The notes under the pieces: model-generated
Told to the model about the DNA's origin: nothing
Seen by the model: only the letters and a program-made list of their open reading frames with translations
Databases searched by the model: none
Made by a program: the position numbers and the translations under genes
DNA from: Phymorhynchus buccinoides
Lineage: Eukaryota > Mollusca > Gastropoda > Neogastropoda > Raphitomidae
Direction of reading: 5' to 3'
Assembly: GCA_017654935.2 (NCBI GenBank)
Contig: CM065700.1
Coordinates: forward strand, 42,248,665 to 42,312,664
DNA length: 64,000 nt
Shown: positions 20,499 through 32,693 of the stretch, one piece after another
How positions within the stretch are numbered: the first letter of the stretch is position 1
Layout: each line of letters opens with the position of its first letter

Positions 20499-21063
20499 TT
20501 TCGGGTTATTAGGCGATATTTTTTTCTCCAATTTCGACCTATGCGTCTAATAAACGAGGGCGCCCTATTAGTGAACAAAATTGTGAGAAGAGAGGCAACG
20601 ATTGACGGGCTCAGTTCAGTCTACTGTGAGTCAGACATCGAAAGTGGTCACGAGTCGCCGTTACGATGAATACTCACGTTAAAATGCTTCAAAATCCCTG
20701 TTATCATCCGAGACACTGTCCAACAGATGCCAGAACCCTTCATTGGATGTAAAAAGCATCGTTGTAGAGCTTAAAATGCCATAATTCTATCAGTTTTCAC
20801 GAAGAAAACTACAAACACAACAACAGGAAGCAGCACAAACGGAAGTTTGATTATTTGAAAGGGGACCCAACTCTCGTTTATGACAGCAGTAATGGCGGTC
20901 GGTAAGCATTTACAGAACGCTTACAGATTTCAAAGTTTTACTTTCTTTTGCGAGGTGCCTTATAAACGAGGGCGCGTTTTACTTTAATTTTGTCAGATTT
21001 TTCTTGAAAATTGCCCTATTCGTCTTATACACAGCAGCGCCTAATGATCCGAAAAATACGGTA
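20499..21063. mobile_element. MITE family 4, long relative
   Basis: TACTGTAATTTTCGGGTTAT ... GATCCGAAAAATACGGTA. Central sequence differs from other copies, with inverted ACGAGGGCGCCC / GGGCGCGTTTTAC blocks. Confidence 0.7.
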
Positions 21064-21298
21064 TTAGTTTTAAGTTTGGTTATTTTTATTTTTGTTTTGA
21101 CTTGTTCATGTTTCTTATTTCTTTTTAAACTGTATTTCATTTTGTTTTTCAATTATTGTCAATCTTGTGTATGGTGATGACTGGTTTACTACAGTGATGT
21201 GTTTCTATGGTTCAAATATAAAAATAATCTTTTATCTCACAGATTTTCAGATCTTTTTAAAGTGTGTGTGTGAGTGTTATTTACATATTTCAAAGTTG

Positions 21299-21452
21299 AT
21301 AAAGGTCTGTGTACACGTTAACACTATTCACAAGATATTTCTATTTTCCCATGGCAACACAGTGAGCTGTAAGTCATAATAGGAAATAGAAATATCTTGT
21401 AATAGGAAATAGAAATATCTCGTGAATAGTGTTAACGTGTACAGAGACCTTA
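21299..21452. repeat. Foldback (palindrome)
   Basis: AAGGTCTGTGTACACGTTAA ... TTAACGTGTACAGAGACCTT, with an internal duplicated TAATAGGAAATAGAAATATC. Confidence 0.83.
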
Positions 21453-21779
21453 ACGGCTTAAGGAAGATAAACGGGTAGAGAGGGGCAAGAGAGAAACGCG
21501 TGCGCGTTTGTGTGTAGATCAAGTTGTGTCATGTTTTGTCTGACCGTCTTTAGGTGTTTGTGCAATTTTGCCTTTCAATTTATCCCCATTCTGTATGCTA
21601 TTATTATATGTTGTGTGATATGTGTTTATTATATTGTAAAGGCCTAGGGCATTGAGTTGATTAGGCGTACTAAATGATCAAATAATAATAAATAAGACAG
21701 ATTTAAAGACAGACAAATATGTTTGGATACATAAGAGAGCCAGCCAGCAAAACTTACACATTCACACTAAAACAACACC

Positions 21780-22245
21780 AGCAAAAACAACGAAAATGCA
21801 CACACGCACACACAACGAACAACACACACACAAAATGTACACACACACACACAAAATGCACACACACACACACACAACGAACAACACACACACAAAATGT
21901 ACACACACACACACAAAATGCACACACACACACACACAAAGAACAACACACACACAAAATGTACACACACACACACACAAAGAACAACACACACACAAAA
22001 TGTACACACACACACACAAAGAACAACACACACACAAAATGTACACACACACACACACAAAGAACAACACACACACAAAATGTACACACACACACACACA
22101 CAGAACAACACACACACAAAATGTACACACACACAAAGAACAACACACACACAAAATGCACACACACACACACACACGAACAACACACACACAATATGCA
22201 CACACACACACACACAACACACACACACAAAATGCACACACACGC
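21780..22245 (+). repeat. Compound CA minisatellite
   Basis: Units of about 55-65 bp: (AC)n, GAACAACACACACACAAAAT, GTACACAC. All six frames are partly open, producing spurious His/Thr- and Cys/Val-rich frames. Confidence 0.93.
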
Positions 22246-22428
22246 ACAAAACGGAAAGAAAAAAACCCCTCGAGCAGAGCCATTTTTCAGCAGACGAGTT
22301 TTATTGTTAATTTATTGACCAAGTTGTTAACCAAACGATCGCCCAATACACTACACACCTCCCTCTCCACCCCCACCCTCTCTCTCTCTCTCTCTCCTGT
22401 TTTCATGTGGAATGAATGCTGAAATGCA

Positions 22429-22905
22429 TACCGTATTTTACGGACTATAAGGCGATACTTTTGTCCTAGACTGAGACCCCTGCGCCTCATAATGCGACTG
22501 ATAATATAGCAAGAAACAATAACTTAATAAAACTATAATAACAAAATTGAACAAAGGGTAATTACTCTCTTTTTCTAATTAACTCCCCTCCACCAAAGTT
22601 GATTACGATACCATTCACCTAGCAGTGCGTGGGTCAGAACCAAAGTGAGACAAGCAAAGCATCATTCTTAAAAAAGAATGTGCCAAGCTCGCCTTTATGA
22701 CCCTCACCCACACAGTACACATCAACAATGGTGGAGAGGACAACATACAAACAAATCAACACATGTCCAAGAGTGGCATAGCCTTCTAACCTTGATTATG
22801 TTACACATAAACAACATACAGCACAAAATCTGAATTTGGGGTAAAATTGGGGGGGGGGGGGGTGTCTTATAATCAGGTGCGCCTTATACTCCGTAAAATG
22901 TGGTA
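22429..22905. mobile_element. MITE family 4
   Basis: TACCGTATTTTACGGACTAT ... TATACTCCGTAAAATGTGGTA. Internal AATGCGACTGATAATATAG shared with other copies. Confidence 0.82.
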
Positions 22906-23465
22906 ATACAACAATCACTGATATAACATAGTACAGTACAGCCGGCGAATATCCTTTTACACTAATATCTGTGCGAAAAGGAAAAAAACAACAACCAAAC
23001 CAACAGTCCAATACATATCTGAGAAGTGCTACCAACAACAACAGCAACGCAATTTAGAATATTGGTTTGTTACAAACATCACACAGATCAGTAAAATGAA
23101 CTGAACACAGTTATATCAAGTCAAGGAACAAAAATGAAAAAGTGACTTGCCGAAACATCATCTTCACAAATCTTTTTTATTTACACATTTGTTTTTAATC
23201 TTTTTACATTTTCTTATATTATTTGCTTGGGTTGTGAATTTTTACCAAAAGTTATTGGGAGAAAGTATTTTATAATCTAAAAAACACACAACAAAACCCG
23301 CATACACAGATTCAATTCAGTTGAAAACATAATATGAACAAATAAATTTGAAATAGACTACATTTGATAGTGTCTACAAACAAAGGCCATTGAACACAAA
23401 CAAGTCATGATGTTAGTGTTGATAGAAAGCTTGCTGGAATGATCAAATTACTATCAAATGACCAC

Positions 23466-23772
23466 AGTCCCCATGTGGAGATACTGGGCAGTCTTTCGTA
23501 TATGTAGTTCCCCCACCTTCTGGAAGTTATGTGCTAGTAACTTCCTCTAATCTGTCACTCTCTTTGACTCTGCCTTTTCCCTTTGCTTACTGTCATTTAC
23601 TATCTTTCTGCCTTAGTGGTCCATTCTCCTGCCTTTCTTCAAGAAACAAAGATTTTCCACAGCCGAAGACAGACATGCTGGGCCTAACTATTTCTTAGCT
23701 AGGCGCACAACGGCAGCATGACGCATCTGCGCTCATACGACAGGAAACTGAGCGATCGAAGAAGAAGAAGAT
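23466..23772 (-). repeat. Dispersed repeat R1
   Basis: CAGTCCCCATGTGGAGATAC to GAGCGATCGAAGAAGAAGAA. Confidence 0.83.
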
Positions 23773-23980
23773 GATCACAGGGTATGTATCAGAATAACAC
23801 AAGGCAAACGCACTATTATAAGCCACACAACATTTATCACTTCTACCACAGAAATTGCTTGAAGGACTCGAAATATCGACAAATATTTCCATCAAATATA
23901 ATTTAGAAATCGTTTACAGATAACTCTGTTCAGGCTCAGCGCGTGTGATTTTTGCTTTACTCAAGCGACAAATATTCTTC

Positions 23981-24207
23981 TTAACCCCTTGACTGCCAGA
24001 GAAAATGAAAGAAAAAATAATTTGGTCAAACCATGCCATGAAAAAGACAACTGATAGACAATCTGGAAAAAATGGTTGGGGATGTAACTCTCTTGATTGT
24101 GCAAGAGCAAAAGCCAGAATATCAGGGTTATTCCTCCTCATTTGATGACATCATCAGTGATGTCATCAGGTACGTAGGTAATGCGTTGGTGGCAGTCAAG
24201 GGGTTAA
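23981..24207. mobile_element. piggyBac-type MITE family 2
   Basis: TTAACCCCTTGACTGCCAGA ... GGTGGCAGTCAAGGGGTTAA, clean inverted termini. Confidence 0.87.
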
Positions 24208-24269
24208 TGTGCACGAGTGCTCACGATAGCATAACAGATTTACACACTCCAATAGGTAGTCATAATTTG

Positions 24270-24294
24270 ATGGGGGGGGGGGGGGGGGGGGGGG
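24270..24294 (+). repeat. Poly(G) tract
   Basis: About 24 consecutive G inside ATTTGATGGGG...GAGCC. Confidence 0.9.
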
Positions 24295-24365
24295 AGCCAG
24301 AAGGTACTATTGGTTTTCTTTATTCCCACTGTGACAGTATCTTCTGCCTTTCGCACAACAGATTT

Positions 24366-24611
24366 TTAACCCTTTCACCGCCAATGTCGCATTTTAGCAC
24401 CACAATAGTTCAACACCCATGTCACTGAAAGGCATCAAATCAGGACCTGTTATCCAAAGACCCTATTTTCGTCATTTTGGGAGGCAAGGATAGGCCTAAT
24501 GTTATGTATGTCACAGAGGAATTCGCAATATTGCAGATGTTTTATTTTCTCTACCCAGTTAAGCTTAATGGGGGTTTTGGGCTGAAAAATGGCTGGCAGC
24601 GAAAGGGTTAA
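24366..24611 (+). mobile_element. piggyBac-type MITE family 1
   Basis: TTAACCCTTTCACCGCCAAT ... TGGCAGCGAAAGGGTTAA. Confidence 0.87.
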
Positions 24612-24712
24612 AAGTAACAATAGATAATTTGCTATGAAACATAATGAAGATATTTGCTTCAAAGCATCATGATTCGTGTCTTCAGACATTCCAGTCAGAC
24701 GATGGCATTGAC

Positions 24713-24900
24713 TGGAAGTGTGCGTGACATTCGGTCTTTCAGTGTGTGTGACATTCAGTCTTTCAGTGTGTGACATTCGGTCTTTCAGTGTGTGTCAGTG
24801 TGTGTGACATTAAGTGTGTGTGACATTCGGTCTTTCAGTGTGTGTGACATTCGGTCTTTCAGTGTGTGTGACATTTAGTGTGTGTGACATTCGGTCTTTC
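24713..24900 (+). repeat. GTGTGTGACATTCGGTCTTTCA minisatellite
   Basis: About eight imperfect units of 22-30 bp. Confidence 0.88.
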
Positions 24901-25034
24901 CATGCAACGATCGGATAAAATCTTCATGTATTGAAAGCACCCATATAATTCATAATCGTTCATGCTGTTTTAGCAGCGTCTTGTGGCCAAGTCACAGAAC
25001 TAACGTGAAGAACCAAGGTGGTGACTGCTGGTAA

Positions 25035-25231
25035 ACACTGACCTGGGTGGATGGGAGGGAGAAGGATCCTAGGAGGTAATTTGTTGAGTAACGGTTTGGA
25101 GCATAGCTAGCTCTTCGTCGGAACTGCCAACACACCACTGCAAATTCAGTCCGACGAAGAGCTATGCTCAAAACCGTTACTCAGCAAATGACATCCTAGG
25201 ATCCTTCTTCCTCTCACCCAGGTCAGTGTAA
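25035..25231. repeat. Foldback (palindrome)
   Basis: ACACTGACCTGGGTG and CTCTTCGTCGGAACTG pair with CAGTCCGACGAAGAGC and CACCCAGGTCAGTGT; arms of about 80 bp with some mismatches. Confidence 0.85.
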
Positions 25232-25899
25232 TGTAAAGAACGGCACAGGCAGGCCCAGTGAGCTGTGAATAATCTAACGACTAAATGAAATACGCAAACT
25301 TTCGACTCACGCCAAAATATTCATATTAGATACATAGTAAAATCTGTCAAGTAATACAAGTAATATCAAAACAAATGAAAAAACCATGCCCATAAGGATT
25401 GGATTCCATTTCGGATTCCGCGAATGCCCACAAGTATTGGATTCCATTTTGGATTCCGCTACTTGACAAACCAGGGTGTGGCTGCGAGTTGGGACTCGGA
25501 ATGAGTGGTGTGGAAGCAATGCCACTGTATGGCCCCGAAGATGGGACAGCAAACCCCCCCCCAAACAAAAAACAACAACAACACAACTCCCTACAACATT
25601 GGATTCCAAACAGAGACCTTAAACAACAGAACCACTTTAAATTAATCTCTCCAAATGAACATGGTAACACATTCTATCTGAGAATAAACTAGAGATCAAA
25701 GTGCTCAAAACAGTGCGGAGAATTGCAACCTTTTCGCAACTCCAAGCCATTGGCTGAAGACAAACGATGTGATTGTATCCAATAAAAGCAATCATTTCTT
25801 CTAAATCAGAATTTTCTTTGCTTTCCAAAATAACGAAACGCTATAAATTGGTGTCAAGCAATCAATACATTTATTAATACTATTTGAGCCGAGTTCCTT

Positions 25900-26056
25900 T
25901 TCCGTGATTTTGGAATGAAGTAAACTAAGAACAATAGATATTTTGCTCTCTCACACACACACACATACAACTTTGTTTTATTGCTGATTTAAGCTCTGAA
26001 AGCCTATGTCTGGTAAGCAGAGAATATAAAAATAAATAATGGACATAAACATGTGG

Positions 26057-26110
<54 letters not shown>

Positions 26111-27239
26111 TTAATAGTTAAAAAAAGCAGAATCCCTCATGGTATGAGCTCAAATTTTGTTTTAGGATGGAATTACAACAACAAAAACACAACCCTGAAG
26201 AGATAACTCATTCATAGTGAAACGGTAAAATGTTAGAATAGATATAAAAACTAGACAAGATAACTCAATTCGGTTTTCTGTGTATTAACAAGGAATCTTT
26301 GCTCCACCATGACAAATAAAAATCTCAATTTATGCCACATTTCCATTATGTCTGTTTTTCCCATATATATATCTTAATTTCTTTCAATAAACAAGAGTCA
26401 AGCACAAAACTTTAGTAAACAAGTAACAAGTACGGAAACTGTGCTAAAAATGATAGGCTATCAAAAAATGTAAAGGATACAAAATTAAAAAGCACCCCCA
26501 CCCCCAAAAAACTAAAGAAAAAACGTAGCTCACTCAATAAGTTTTAATCAGAAAGCTTACACATATAAATTGCTTTTCATATGTCATAATTACAATCAAT
26601 ATACTGCATGATTTGTTTTAAAGTTTATAAGCATGAATCTAATTTATAGATATATATAAAAATAAGAAGCAAACACTCTTACCTTGATTTCTACCACATA
26701 CATCAAAATAACTGATCAAATTTCAAAACAATGTCACCCTCATAAAGCACATATACTATGATTCCTGTGGCTTCCACAACATTACTACACAAACCGCTAT
26801 GGCAGATCATATATTATCACACCAACTGTAAGCAATAAATGAACCGAAGTTTACGAAAACATGTTGAAGCATCATATATTATACACAATACTTCTTATAC
26901 TACCTCGGCTATGCATTAAGTACCATTGTAAAAAACAACAACCACACCAATATAATTAACTGCAAAATTAGCAACAATTATTATTATACATTGTGATATT
27001 TGTCTGTCTTTTTCTTAGCAATGACATAAAAAGGACAATGATTACAAATTGTGATAATTTTCTTAGCAATATAAACGAAGAATGATTACAAATTGTGACC
27101 TCCCCCCCCCCCCCCTCTTCCACATCAATAACAGATAAAAATGACAAATGGAATGCAGACTTTTAACACATTTCTCTTTGTATAAACGGAAGTAACATTG
27201 GTTCAAATTCATGCATGCATGCTAAAAATAAAAAAAGTA
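25900..27239. other. AT-rich sequence, no gene seen
   Basis: Apart from the GT repeat nothing is recognised. It could be part of a long 3' UTR of SVOP, but no evidence here supports that. Confidence 0.4.
26055..26109. repeat. GT microsatellite
   Basis: About 26 GT units. Confidence 0.95.
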
Positions 27240-27417
27240 CAGTGGAACCTCTCTTATAAGACCTTTAAAAATAATCCAAAATGAGGTCTTATAAGGGAGG
27301 GGTCTTAGAAGGGAGGTAATTTTAATACTTACAAAGAATGGCAATGTCTCAGAGAAGTAGGCCTTATATGGGAGGGAGTCATATAATGGGAGGTCTTATA
27401 TTAGGGAGGTTCCACTG
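27240..27417. mobile_element. mariner/pogo-like MITE family 3
   Basis: CAGTGGAACCTCTCTTATAA ... GGGAGGTTCCACTG flanked by TA. Compact 178-bp copy. Confidence 0.8.
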
Positions 27418-27840
27418 TAAATACTGTTTATTAAGACAACTTTTATAGCGCCTAATCTTTAAGCTCTAAGCGCTTTACAGAAATATACTGTTCAGTTCAC
27501 CCTGACTGCAACACCACAAAACATGAATGAAAATCCGTTTAACGTCCTCCGGTCTGGAACAGACACATATGGGACATTAGTAGATAAAGATGGTGGGAAC
27601 GATACTGGAAGCAATGCCCGGAGGCAGTGCAACACCCGGAAAGTCCAGAATTAGTAACAATACAGATGTATAACTTATTGTGACTTAACAAAACATACTT
27701 CAGCTCACATATTATATAGGTCTGTACTGTATACATTTCTAGCCCTCTGACCTTTTTGTTTTATGAAAACGTTTAAACACTATTTCTTGTCACTGTAATG
27801 GTGAAGGGGTAACATTGTTTTCAGGACAAAAACAACTGAT

Positions 27841-28234
27841 TACCGTAAAATGCGGACTATAAGCCGCTACTTTTTTCCTCAACTTTGGCCCATGCGGCTT
27901 ATAGACTGACGCGGCTTATCTGTGGATTTTTTCCAATTATATATTTTATCAGTATGATTAAATATGTTTCTGGCCACATTCTTCAGCCTATTTTGAGCTT
28001 CTTTAGATTCAAAACTGGTTTTTGTGATCAATAGATTCAAATATCATGCCTAAAATGTCTGAGAACATTAAATACTCATGTTCTGATAGGAGAATTTCTA
28101 TATTTGTGCAAATACTATTTTCTCTGCGGCTTATAGACCAGTGCGGCTTATATATGAATAAATACCTAATATTTTGTCAATTTAAGGGATGCGGCTTATA
28201 TACAGGTGCGTCTTATAGTCCAGTTTTTACGGTA
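27841..28234. mobile_element. MITE family 4, variant
   Basis: TACCGTAAAATGCGGACTAT ... CTTATAGTCCAGTTTTTACGG plus TA. The body has several GCGGCTTATA units. Confidence 0.78.
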
Positions 28235-28316
28235 ATGGGGTGGGGGTGGGGGCTACTTGTTTGAAGACCCTCTGTTGTCTTGTAAAAATCTTCAAAAGTT
28301 CTTGGTCATGTCGTCT

Positions 28317-28445
28317 TTAACCCTTTCACTGCCAGAGGAAAACAGAAAAAAATATCAATTTTCTTACTTTAAAAAAATTCAAAAGAGACCTGTCAGACTC
28401 GATCTGAGAAAACGGTCTAGAGATATAATTATCTTTCCTGACTTG
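28317..28445. mobile_element. piggyBac-type MITE family 2, left part only
   Basis: TTAACCCTTTCACTGCCAGA followed by A-rich family-like sequence. The right end is replaced by SINE sequence. Confidence 0.5.
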
Positions 28446-28469
28446 TCTAAACCAAAACCCTTTTTCTTC

Positions 28470-28762
28470 TCACTTTACACTAGGCCTTACGGTCTGAACG
28501 TAGTTTTTCGGATGAGACAATAAACCGAGGTCCCGTGTACCCATGCACTTAGCACGCGTTAATCCCAGTGGCAACGAAAAAGTTGTCATTTGGTCGAAAT
28601 GTATACCCCCCCTCCCTTTCCTTCCTCATCAGTCACACAAAAATTGCATGCAAAAATTAAAATAAAATTGGGTGGCGCGCCTCTGGCTGTGATGCGCTCT
28701 CCAGGTGGGAGCAGCCTGAATTTCACAGAAACGCCCCTGTGACTACAAAGTACCAAATACCA
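28470..28762 (+). mobile_element. SINE fragment, head missing
   Basis: Same body and tail as the 28943-29313 SINE (CACTAGGCCTTACGGTCTGA to GACTACAAAGTACC). It is joined on the left to a truncated MITE and lies 180 bp from the fuller copy. Confidence 0.7.
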
Positions 28763-28942
28763 AGTATATACTGATGCAGCTTGTCTGTGGATTTTTCATC
28801 TTCTACATTTATCAGTGTTATGGAATCTGTTCAGACACATTCTCCAGCCTGTTTTGAACTCCATTACAGCTTTCAAAACTGATGTAAATTCCATGTTTAA
28901 AAATGTTTCAGAGTTATCATATATTCATGTTATTCAAGTGTA

Positions 28943-29056
28943 GAGTGGCACAGTGGTAGCGCGTTCGCCTCGAGTCAAGTAAACCCGAGTTCGAACCTGG
29001 GTACTGGGGAGTTTTCCTCTCACTCTGCACTAGGCCTTACGGTCTGAACGTGGAGC

Positions 29057-29088
<32 letters not shown>

Positions 29089-29313
29089 GTGTTCATGCAC
29101 TTAGCACACGTTAAACCCAGTGGCAACAAAAAAGTTGTCATTTGGTACAAATTTACCTCCCCCACCCCTTTCCTTCCTCATCAGTCACACAAAAATCGCA
29201 TGCAAAAAAAAAATATTAAAAAAAATGGGTGGCGCGCCTCTGGCTACAACACGCTCTCCATGTGGGAGCAACCCGAATTTCACAGAGACGCCTCTGTGAC
29301 TACAAGTACCTAA
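28943..29313 (+). mobile_element. tRNA-derived SINE
   Basis: The head has an A box (TGGCACAGTGGTAGCGCG) and a B box (GAGTTCGAACC) at tRNA spacing. The body follows (ACTAGGCCTTACGGTCTGAA, TTTCGGATGAGATGATAAAC). The tail part GGCGCGCCTCTGGCT...CACAGAGACGCC is shared with 28480-28760 and 30330-30510. Confidence 0.75.
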
Positions 29314-29500
29314 TGTTAAAGAGCCACTATTTCTAATTCAATAGCTTTTTCCTTGAACTTTGTCAGCTATATGTGTGTATAATTTTGTGCGCGGCTTAAA
29401 AACAGCTGTGGGTTGTATATGAATAAATATCTATTATTCTGTAAATTTAAGGGATGTGGCTAATATACAGGTGCGTCTCATAGTCTGCATTTTAGGGTAG

Positions 29501-29892
29501 ATATTGTCGGTGAAATTCAAAAACCTCGTATCTCGATTTTTTGGTTTTTTGAGTTAGATACATAGTCAGCTTTCTAATTTTTCCCGCCACCTTCCACCAA
29601 AAGCTCGTATCTCTAACGACTTTCTATCTGGGGTAAATGAGGTTGTGAAAATAGACGAAAAACTCGCAAGTCCCAAACAAAAACCTCGTATCTTCATTCT
29701 TTTCAAGTCTAAAAAAAAAAAAGTCAAGTAATTTTAACAAAATGCAGGACTAAACTCGCAATGTCTTGAACAACATATTCATCATAGTTAATGAATCGTG
29801 GTCAACGCGGTTAATTTTTAAAACATTTCTTTTCATTTTTCTCAAAACTACCAAAATTGAGATACGAGGTTTTTGAATTTCACCGACGATAT
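29501..29892. mobile_element. MITE family 7, copy 1
   Basis: ATATTGTCGGTGAAATTCAA ... TTGAATTTCACCGACGATAT. Several CTCGTATCTC / GAGATACGAG blocks inside. Confidence 0.85.
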
Positions 29893-30284
29893 ACAGTTTG
29901 GGCAGCAAACCCTTTAGTTGTTTTTGGTGTGTGAGCAACAACCACACATTCTGCAATTCCATTGTCATTAACAAAGTTAAGTAAACAGCTCATTAGAACA
30001 AAAATCAGTCTTTGCAAAGTGAAAAAAAAAAAGATACAGCAAAAGAAATTTAAAAAATTGTTGTCAAAGGTGGGAAGGGAGATTACTGTGAGAAACAAAA
30101 TGTTATGTGAAGAGGTAGTCACGAAGTAATGAACACAACATACAAAATCTCTAAGCAATAAAGCACCACCACCACCACTAAGTGAGAAAACACAGCGTAA
30201 AAGTTAGGAAAATCAAAGAGTACACCCCCACCCCCTGCCCCACTTCATGTCCCCAACGAAGAAGAAGAAAAAGCGCACAGGGAG

Positions 30285-30390
30285 GACGTAGTGGGATCTT
30301 TATCGTGTGTGATGAGGGCCTTTATGGTACCAATGTCAAAATTTACCCACCCCCTTTCCTTCCTCGTCAGTCAAACAAAAAATCGCATGC

Positions 30391-30421
<31 letters not shown>

Positions 30422-30505
30422 GAGGCGCGCCTCTGGCTTCGATGCGCTCTCCAGGTGGGAGCAACCCGAATTTCACAGACGCCTCTGCGACTATAAAATA
30501 CCTAA
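30285..30505 (+). mobile_element. SINE 3' fragment with poly(A) run
   Basis: ATCTTTATCGTGTGTGATGA...AAATCGCATGC followed by a 27-bp A run, then GGAGGCGCGCCTCTGGCTTC and the shared tail. Confidence 0.6.
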
Positions 30506-31124
30506 ACCAAGACATCAAATACACTGAAGAAATGCGAGTCTGTACACCGAGTAAAACAGCACAAAGTGAAAAATAATAGAACACAACTGACAAAAACAAT
30601 GACTATGTGTAAAAAATTATGCGAAGAAAGACTGGAATGTTGTGGCAAAAAGCATGACAAAATTGCGCTAATTCAAAATTGTGAAATACAGGCCTGAACA
30701 GGAGATTTCTACAAAAAAGATCACTCTGCAAGTCGAACAACAATCAATTCAAAGCACAACTAAAATAGAATCTTTTTCAGCATGAAACATATTTATAAAT
30801 AAACAACCACCACAGCTCATACAATAAGCTTATCTACAGACACAACGATAGATATGCCGGAATGAAGGTGAGATTTCTACAAAGATCATTATTTCAAAAA
30901 TCAGATCAAATTTAAAATAAACAATGTAAAAAAAACAACCAATGTAAAAAAACAAACACAAAAACTTTGAGCACTAAACAGACATGAAATATAACTTCCG
31001 TATTTTTCTGATTACAACAAGGCGAACCCCCAATATTCTACACAAAATTCAGATTTTGTTACTATATTTTCTTACTATATTACTATTTGGTATATTCAAG
31101 TCACAGACTTATCTCTATGAAATT

Positions 31125-31445
31125 CAGGCTGCTCTCCCATGGAGAGCGCGTCACCGCAAGCGCAGCGCCTTCCCAATTATTTTGTTTTTGGGGGTGCAGA
31201 ATTGGGAAACCTTGCTATTAATTTGGCCATACCAGGCAGCGGGATTTCTCCCTGCTCTTACCGGCTTTCAACTGCTGTGGGATTTTTACGCACACGGGTC
31301 AGACTAGCTTTAAGTCCCCATCCGAAGGACTCGACGTTCAGTTCGATTTTCCTGTCGAACTAGAAAGAAAGGGCGAGGCCGGGATTCGAACCCGGGTCAC
31401 TCACGCTGCAGTCACGCATTACATTTGGCAGGCGAACGTCTGCCA
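31125..31445 (-). mobile_element. tRNA-derived SINE, minus orientation, inserted in a MITE
   Basis: On the minus strand, GACCCGGGTTCGAATCCCGG is a B box like a tRNA T-arm. The body runs leftward to about 31125. It interrupts the MITE spanning 30998-31984. Confidence 0.6.
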
Positions 31446-31494
31446 AATTTGGCAGGCGCAGGGGTCTCACTCTGGGGAAAAAAGTATCGCCTTA

Positions 31495-31962
31495 AGCTGG
31501 AATTCCATACGCGCTATTTTCGCTGGCTTAAATCGCCCGCGACTTTCGACAGCGATGAAAAAAGTTGCATGCAATTCAATTGACGCTAAAATCGCCAGCG
31601 ATTTTTGATGGCGCTATTCAAACATGGCGCTAAAAAACCTGATCGTGCCTACAGAACTGCAAGTAACGTTTTTCACCCAGTACCACAAGTTTCTCCACGC
31701 TTTTGGAAGCCACGCTGGCTGAAAAAATGGCTTGATGTTTTAGCTCCGCCCATTTTCAGACTATTTTCGTCAGCGACAAAAATATTTTTTCGCTTCACCA
31801 AGCGATAAAATAAAATTGTGAGTGATTTTCGACTGACTGCTTGCGATTATCACGTCTATGGGTGTACAGAATGACTTTGTTATTGGTGGCGATAAAAGTT
31901 AATTGCGGGCGATTATCGCCGTCAATTTTCGCCTTTAAAATCGCGCCTATGGAATTCCGGCT
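31495..31962. mobile_element. PIF/Harbinger-like MITE family 5, copy 2 (nested)
   Basis: AGCTGGAATTCCATACGCGC / GCGCCTATGGAATTCCGGCT with TTA duplicated. It interrupts CGCCTTATAGTC of a family 4 MITE, whose empty form is seen at 32670-32680, so the duplication is demonstrated. Confidence 0.88.
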
Positions 31963-32441
31963 TTATAGTCTGAAAAATACGGTATGACTCAAACTAAGCT
32001 TACCTAAAATTTATTGGAATGAACTGAAGTTTCCAACAACAACAACAACAACGAAAATCACATTATTCAATTGAAATAAATATCAATCCAAAACAGAATT
32101 AAACTGTCAAACTTTGAACACTAAACAGATGTTGGAAAAAAAACCTAACAACTCACACCGAACACCCAGGAGGACAGCCCACAGACATATTAACTTAAGT
32201 ACCAGCAGTGAATACTCGTCTGTCAGTATGGAGGAGATATCGGCGCAATATTAAATACTTCTGATCACAGACAAATCTACGCACATTTGTTTTTCCTCAC
32301 TCGCTGACCATCACATGGGTGCAACTACACAAAATGAAAAAACCCTGAGAGTCCGGGGTCCAGGGGTAATGTCCCCCTGCAGCTGAACATTGATTTATGG
32401 AGGTATTTTAGTTTGCTTTTTCCACAATTTAAACAAATGCT

Positions 32442-32693
32442 TACCGTGTTTTACGGACTACAAGGCACACCTGATTATAAGGTGCACCCCCCAAATTTAA
32501 CACAAAATTCAGATTTTGTTTCTTTATTTCCTTACTATATTATCAGTCACACTACAAAGTGCACCCCCCAAACTTAACACAAAATTCAGATTTTGTTTCT
32601 CTATTTCCTTGCTATATTATCAGTCACATTATAAGGCGCAGGGGTCTCAGTCTGGGGAATAAAGTATCGCCTTATAGTCCGTAAAATACGGTA
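32442..32693. mobile_element. MITE family 4, compact copy
   Basis: TACCGTGTTTTACGGACTAC ... CTTATAGTCCGTAAAATACGG plus TA. It contains a direct repeat of CACAAAATTCAGATTTTGTT. Confidence 0.85.

Larger units (their letters stand above)
30998..31984. mobile_element. MITE family 4 carrying two nested insertions
   Basis: Starts CCGTATTTTTCTGATTACAA and ends TAGTCTGAAAAATACGGTA. A tRNA-SINE (31125-31445) and a PIF/Harbinger-like MITE (31495-31962) lie inside. Confidence 0.75.

Noticed and set aside
21719..22422. Several His/Thr-rich and Cys/Val-rich frames of 137-208 codons
   Set aside because: CA/GT minisatellite read in all frames, without coding features.
28943..29015. Functional tRNA gene
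   Set aside because: A and B boxes are present, but acceptor and anticodon stems do not pair well and the sequence continues into a repeated SINE body.
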